The notes beneath the pieces are model-generated. The model did not search any database, was not told the origin of the DNA, and saw nothing but the letters and a program-made list of their open reading frames with translations. Positions 30,623 to 32,546 of a DNA stretch of 32,546 bases are shown in pieces. Origin of the DNA: Bradyrhizobium monzae (GTDB lineage Bacteria; Pseudomonadota; Alphaproteobacteria; Rhizobiales; Xanthobacteraceae); the NCBI RefSeq assembly GCF_021458635.1, contig NZ_JAIRDQ010000014.1:239985-272530 (forward strand), read 5' to 3'. The translations under genes and the position numbers were made by a program. Each line of letters starts with the position of its first letter. The stretch's first letter is position 1.

Positions 30623-32328
30623 TCAGCCGCTTCCTTGAACTCGTCAGGGAAATATTTGATCACGGAGGACAGTGGATTCGATGCCGCCTGTCCGAGCCCG
30701 CAGATCGAGGCATCGCGCATCGCCTGGCTCAATTCTTCCAGCAGTGCGCGGTTCCAGACCGGCTTTTGCATGAGTTGCGCCGCCTTCTGGGTTCCGACGC
30801 GACACGGCGTGCACTGGCCGCAACTCTCGTCCTCGAAGAACTTCATCAGGTTCAGCGCCGCCGCACGCACGCTGTCCTTTTGCGACAGGATTACGATCGC
30901 CGCCGAACCGATGAAGCAGCCGTATTTTTCCAGCGTACCGAAATCGAGCGGGATGTCGTCCATCGATGCCGGCAAAATGCCGCCGGACGCTCCGCCCGGA
31001 AGATATGCGTAGAACTGATGGCCGTCGGCCATGCCGCCGCAATATTCGTCGAGCAGCTCGCGCACGGTGATGCCAGCTGGTGCGAGCTTCATGCCGGGGT
31101 TCTTGACGCGGCCCGAGACTGAGAAGCTGCGCAGGCCGTGGCGTTCGTGACGGCCATTGCCCTTCCACCAGTCGGCGCCCTTCTCGACGATGTCGCGCAC
31201 CCACCACAGCGTCTCGATGTTGTTGATCAGCGTCGGCAGGCCAAACAGGCCGACCTGGAACGGATAGGGCGGTTTGTGCCGAGGCAAGCCGCGCTTGCCC
31301 TCGATGCTTTCGAGCAGCGAAGATTCTTCGCCGCAGATGTAAGCGCCGGCGCCGCGCCGCATGTGCAGCGTCGGGCCGCCCGCGGGGAGCTGCGCGATCT
31401 CACGCTCCAAAATCTCGCGCGAGGCCGGATATTCGTCGCGCAGATAGATGTAGACATCGGAGGCCTGCACCACATGCGCGCCGATCAGCATGCCCTCGAT
31501 GAAACGATGTGGATCGCTTTCGAGATAGACGCGGTCCTTGAAGGTGCCGGGCTCGCCCTCGTCGCCGTTGATCGCCATCAGCCGCGGGCCTGGCTCGCCG
31601 AGCACCGCGCGCCATTTGCGCCCCGTCGGGAAGCCGGCTCCGCCGAGGCCGCGCAGCGAGGCGTCGTCGAGCCCCTTCAGCAGATCGTCCTTCGACAATT
31701 CGCCGGAGCGCACGCGACCCAGCAGCTTGTACCCGCCGCCGGCGACATAGGCGTCGTAGTCGACATATTTGGGCAGATGCGCATGCGTGTCGCCAGCCTT
31801 CGCGGCCGCCATCACATTGGCGACGGTCGCATGGTCGACGAAATTGTGGCCGACTTCCGCGGCCGGCGCAGTATCGCAGCGGCCGACGCAGGGCGCGCGC
31901 ACGACGCGGATGCCGGGTCCCGACGCGCTCTGCAGATCCTCGAGCAGCTTCTCGCCGCCGAGCATCGCGCAGGTCAGCGAATCGCAAACGCGGATCGTCA
32001 GCGGCGCGATATCGGGCTCGCCTTCCTTCACCACGTCGAAATGCGCGTAGAAGGTCGCAGTCTCGAACACTTCGGCGAAGGCGAGCTTCATCTCGTCGGC
32101 AAGCGCGGCAAGATGCGCGGCCGAGATCTGGCGATATTTGTCCTGGATCAGGTGCAGATATTCGATCAGGAGATCGCGCCGCCGGGGCTTGTCGCCGAGC
32201 AATTGCTCGATCTCATGCAAGGCGGTCGGATCGACCTGCCGGCCCTTGGGCGTAGCCTTGGCGCGCCGGCGGCCCTCGCCCGGATGCTCGAATTCCCTGA
32301 CCTTGTGAACGTCGTCGTTGCTGCTCAT
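30619..32328 (-). CDS. fdh1B: formate dehydrogenase beta subunit, NuoE-NuoF fusion (diaphorase)
   Basis: This 569-residue subunit passes electrons from the catalytic subunit to NAD+. Residues about 35-180 are NuoE-like, with [2Fe-2S] ligands C115, C120, C147 and C151 (CDSLTC and CVGRC). Residues about 195-565 are NuoF-like: FMN site GLGGAGFPTGRKW (227-239), NAD site GAGAYICGEESSLLESIEG, and [4Fe-4S] ligands C503, C506, C509 and C543. In FdsGBA-type enzymes these halves are separate genes; the fusion is the arrangement of FDH1 in Methylorubrum. The ATG at 32328 has GAGGAG about 15 bases upstream, rather far. It is the first gene of a two-gene operon; fdhD-type maturation genes are not in the window. 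Confidence 0.95.
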   Translation of the reverse strand: MSSNDDVHKVREFEHPGEGRRRAKATPKGRQVDPTALHEIEQLLGDKPRRRDLLIEYLHLIQDKYRQISAAHLAALADEMKLAFAEVFETATFYAHFDVVKEGEPDIAPLTIRVCDSLTCAMLGGEKLLEDLQSASGPGIRVVRAPCVGRCDTAPAAEVGHNFVDHATVANVMAAAKAGDTHAHLPKYVDYDAYVAGGGYKLLGRVRSGELSKDDLLKGLDDASLRGLGGAGFPTGRKWRAVLGEPGPRLMAINGDEGEPGTFKDRVYLESDPHRFIEGMLIGAHVVQASDVYIYLRDEYPASREILEREIAQLPAGGPTLHMRRGAGAYICGEESSLLESIEGKRGLPRHKPPYPFQVGLFGLPTLINNIETLWWVRDIVEKGADWWKGNGRHERHGLRSFSVSGRVKNPGMKLAPAGITVRELLDEYCGGMADGHQFYAYLPGGASGGILPASMDDIPLDFGTLEKYGCFIGSAAIVILSQKDSVRAAALNLMKFFEDESCGQCTPCRVGTQKAAQLMQKPVWNRALLEELSQAMRDASICGLGQAASNPLSSVIKYFPDEFKEAAE

Positions 32329-32468
32329 GGAAACGCCGCGTTCTCCTCAAAAGCGCGATGACCCGAGGGCGGGATTGCCATCGCGATCCACCCTCATTTC
32401 CGGGCACGATCATTCGGGAACGCGTCTCCCGCGCCCCGCGGATCGAGCCTCATTGAACCGACTCTAGT

Positions 32469-32484
32469 CTCTGGTATGCCAGAG
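32469..32484. promoter_or_regulatory. imperfect palindrome upstream of fdh1B
   Basis: CTCTGGTATGCCAGAG is a 16-base palindrome with one mismatched pair, similar in shape to FCD-type GntR operators (TGGTATNCCA). On the minus strand it falls between TTGCCT (32488-32483) and TAGAGT (32466-32461), a weak -35/-10 pair with 16-base spacing that could serve fdh1B. On the plus strand, TATAAT at 32509-32514 may be a promoter for a gene beyond the window. Confidence 0.4.
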
Positions 32485-32523
32485 GCAAGAGAGAATTTAG
32501 AACGTCTCTATAATGCTTTAGGG

Positions 32524-32542
32524 GGCAGGCAGCCGCCCTGCC
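32524..32542. other. small hairpin at the window edge
   Basis: GGCAGG, seven bases, CCTGCC forms a six-base-pair stem close to the end of the window. Whether it is followed by a T-run or a start codon cannot be seen, so no role is assigned. Confidence 0.25.
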
Positions 32543-32546
32543 ATAC

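Noticed and set aside
1..32546. tRNA, rRNA, CRISPR, insertion sequence, phage or toxin-antitoxin genes
   Set aside because: No cloverleaf-type arms, regularly spaced repeats, transposase or integrase motifs or paired toxin-antitoxin ORFs were seen on reading both strands.

Overview
The window is a high-GC chromosomal segment from an alphaproteobacterium, most probably a Bradyrhizobium or close relative (Nitrobacteraceae). This is inferred from the gene families, the codon use and a palindromic intergenic repeat (27761-27846) of the type scattered through bradyrhizobial genomes. No database search was possible. No rRNA, tRNA, CRISPR array, insertion sequence or phage gene was seen.

Layout. 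1-5000 is gene-poor: small hypothetical proteins, a SANT-like mini DNA-binding protein, a VanZ-like membrane protein, a GrlR-like protein, and three decayed genes. The decayed genes are a CSS/EAL phosphodiesterase remnant (2133-2667), a CHRD-domain secreted protein with a frameshifted signal peptide (3197-3332), and a gene broken by a stop and a frameshift (4471-4945). 5033-7959 holds a near-consensus CRP-type palindrome, a secreted protein and a CHASE2 adenylyl cyclase. 7988-15591 is an aromatic-acid region. pobA and its divergent AraC regulator convert 4-hydroxybenzoate to protocatechuate, and pcaHG with a divergent LysR regulator open the protocatechuate ring. Between the two pairs lie an SPW membrane protein, a GlxA-type regulator, a SnoaL-like protein and a NYN-domain protein. 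The later pca genes are not here. 15663-18519 carries pncB (NAD salvage) and a membrane diguanylate cyclase.

18529-23917 is an envelope-lipid locus. A TetR regulator with two matching palindromic operators is divergent from a small ORF. That ORF precedes a giant fusion (LplT-like transporter, PlsC acyltransferase, acyl-ACP/CoA ligase), which is translationally coupled to an alpha/beta hydrolase. 23922-27260 encodes TcuA/TcuB (tricarballylate oxidation) with a divergent GntR regulator and a TTGTATACAA-type operator. 27271-32328 holds YbaK, the palindromic repeat, and a two-gene NAD-dependent formate dehydrogenase whose diaphorase subunit is a NuoE-NuoF fusion. 32329-32546 is its upstream region, with an imperfect palindrome.

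Themes. The segment combines catabolic modules, each with its own divergent regulator, and second-messenger enzymes (cAMP synthesis, c-di-GMP synthesis and a dead c-di-GMP esterase). I found no clearly new multi-gene system. The most unusual points are the CRP-like site ahead of a cyclase operon, the twin operators of the lipid locus, a three-armed set of mutually exclusive hairpins (12099-12151), and a possible 37-codon membrane peptide gene (386-499).
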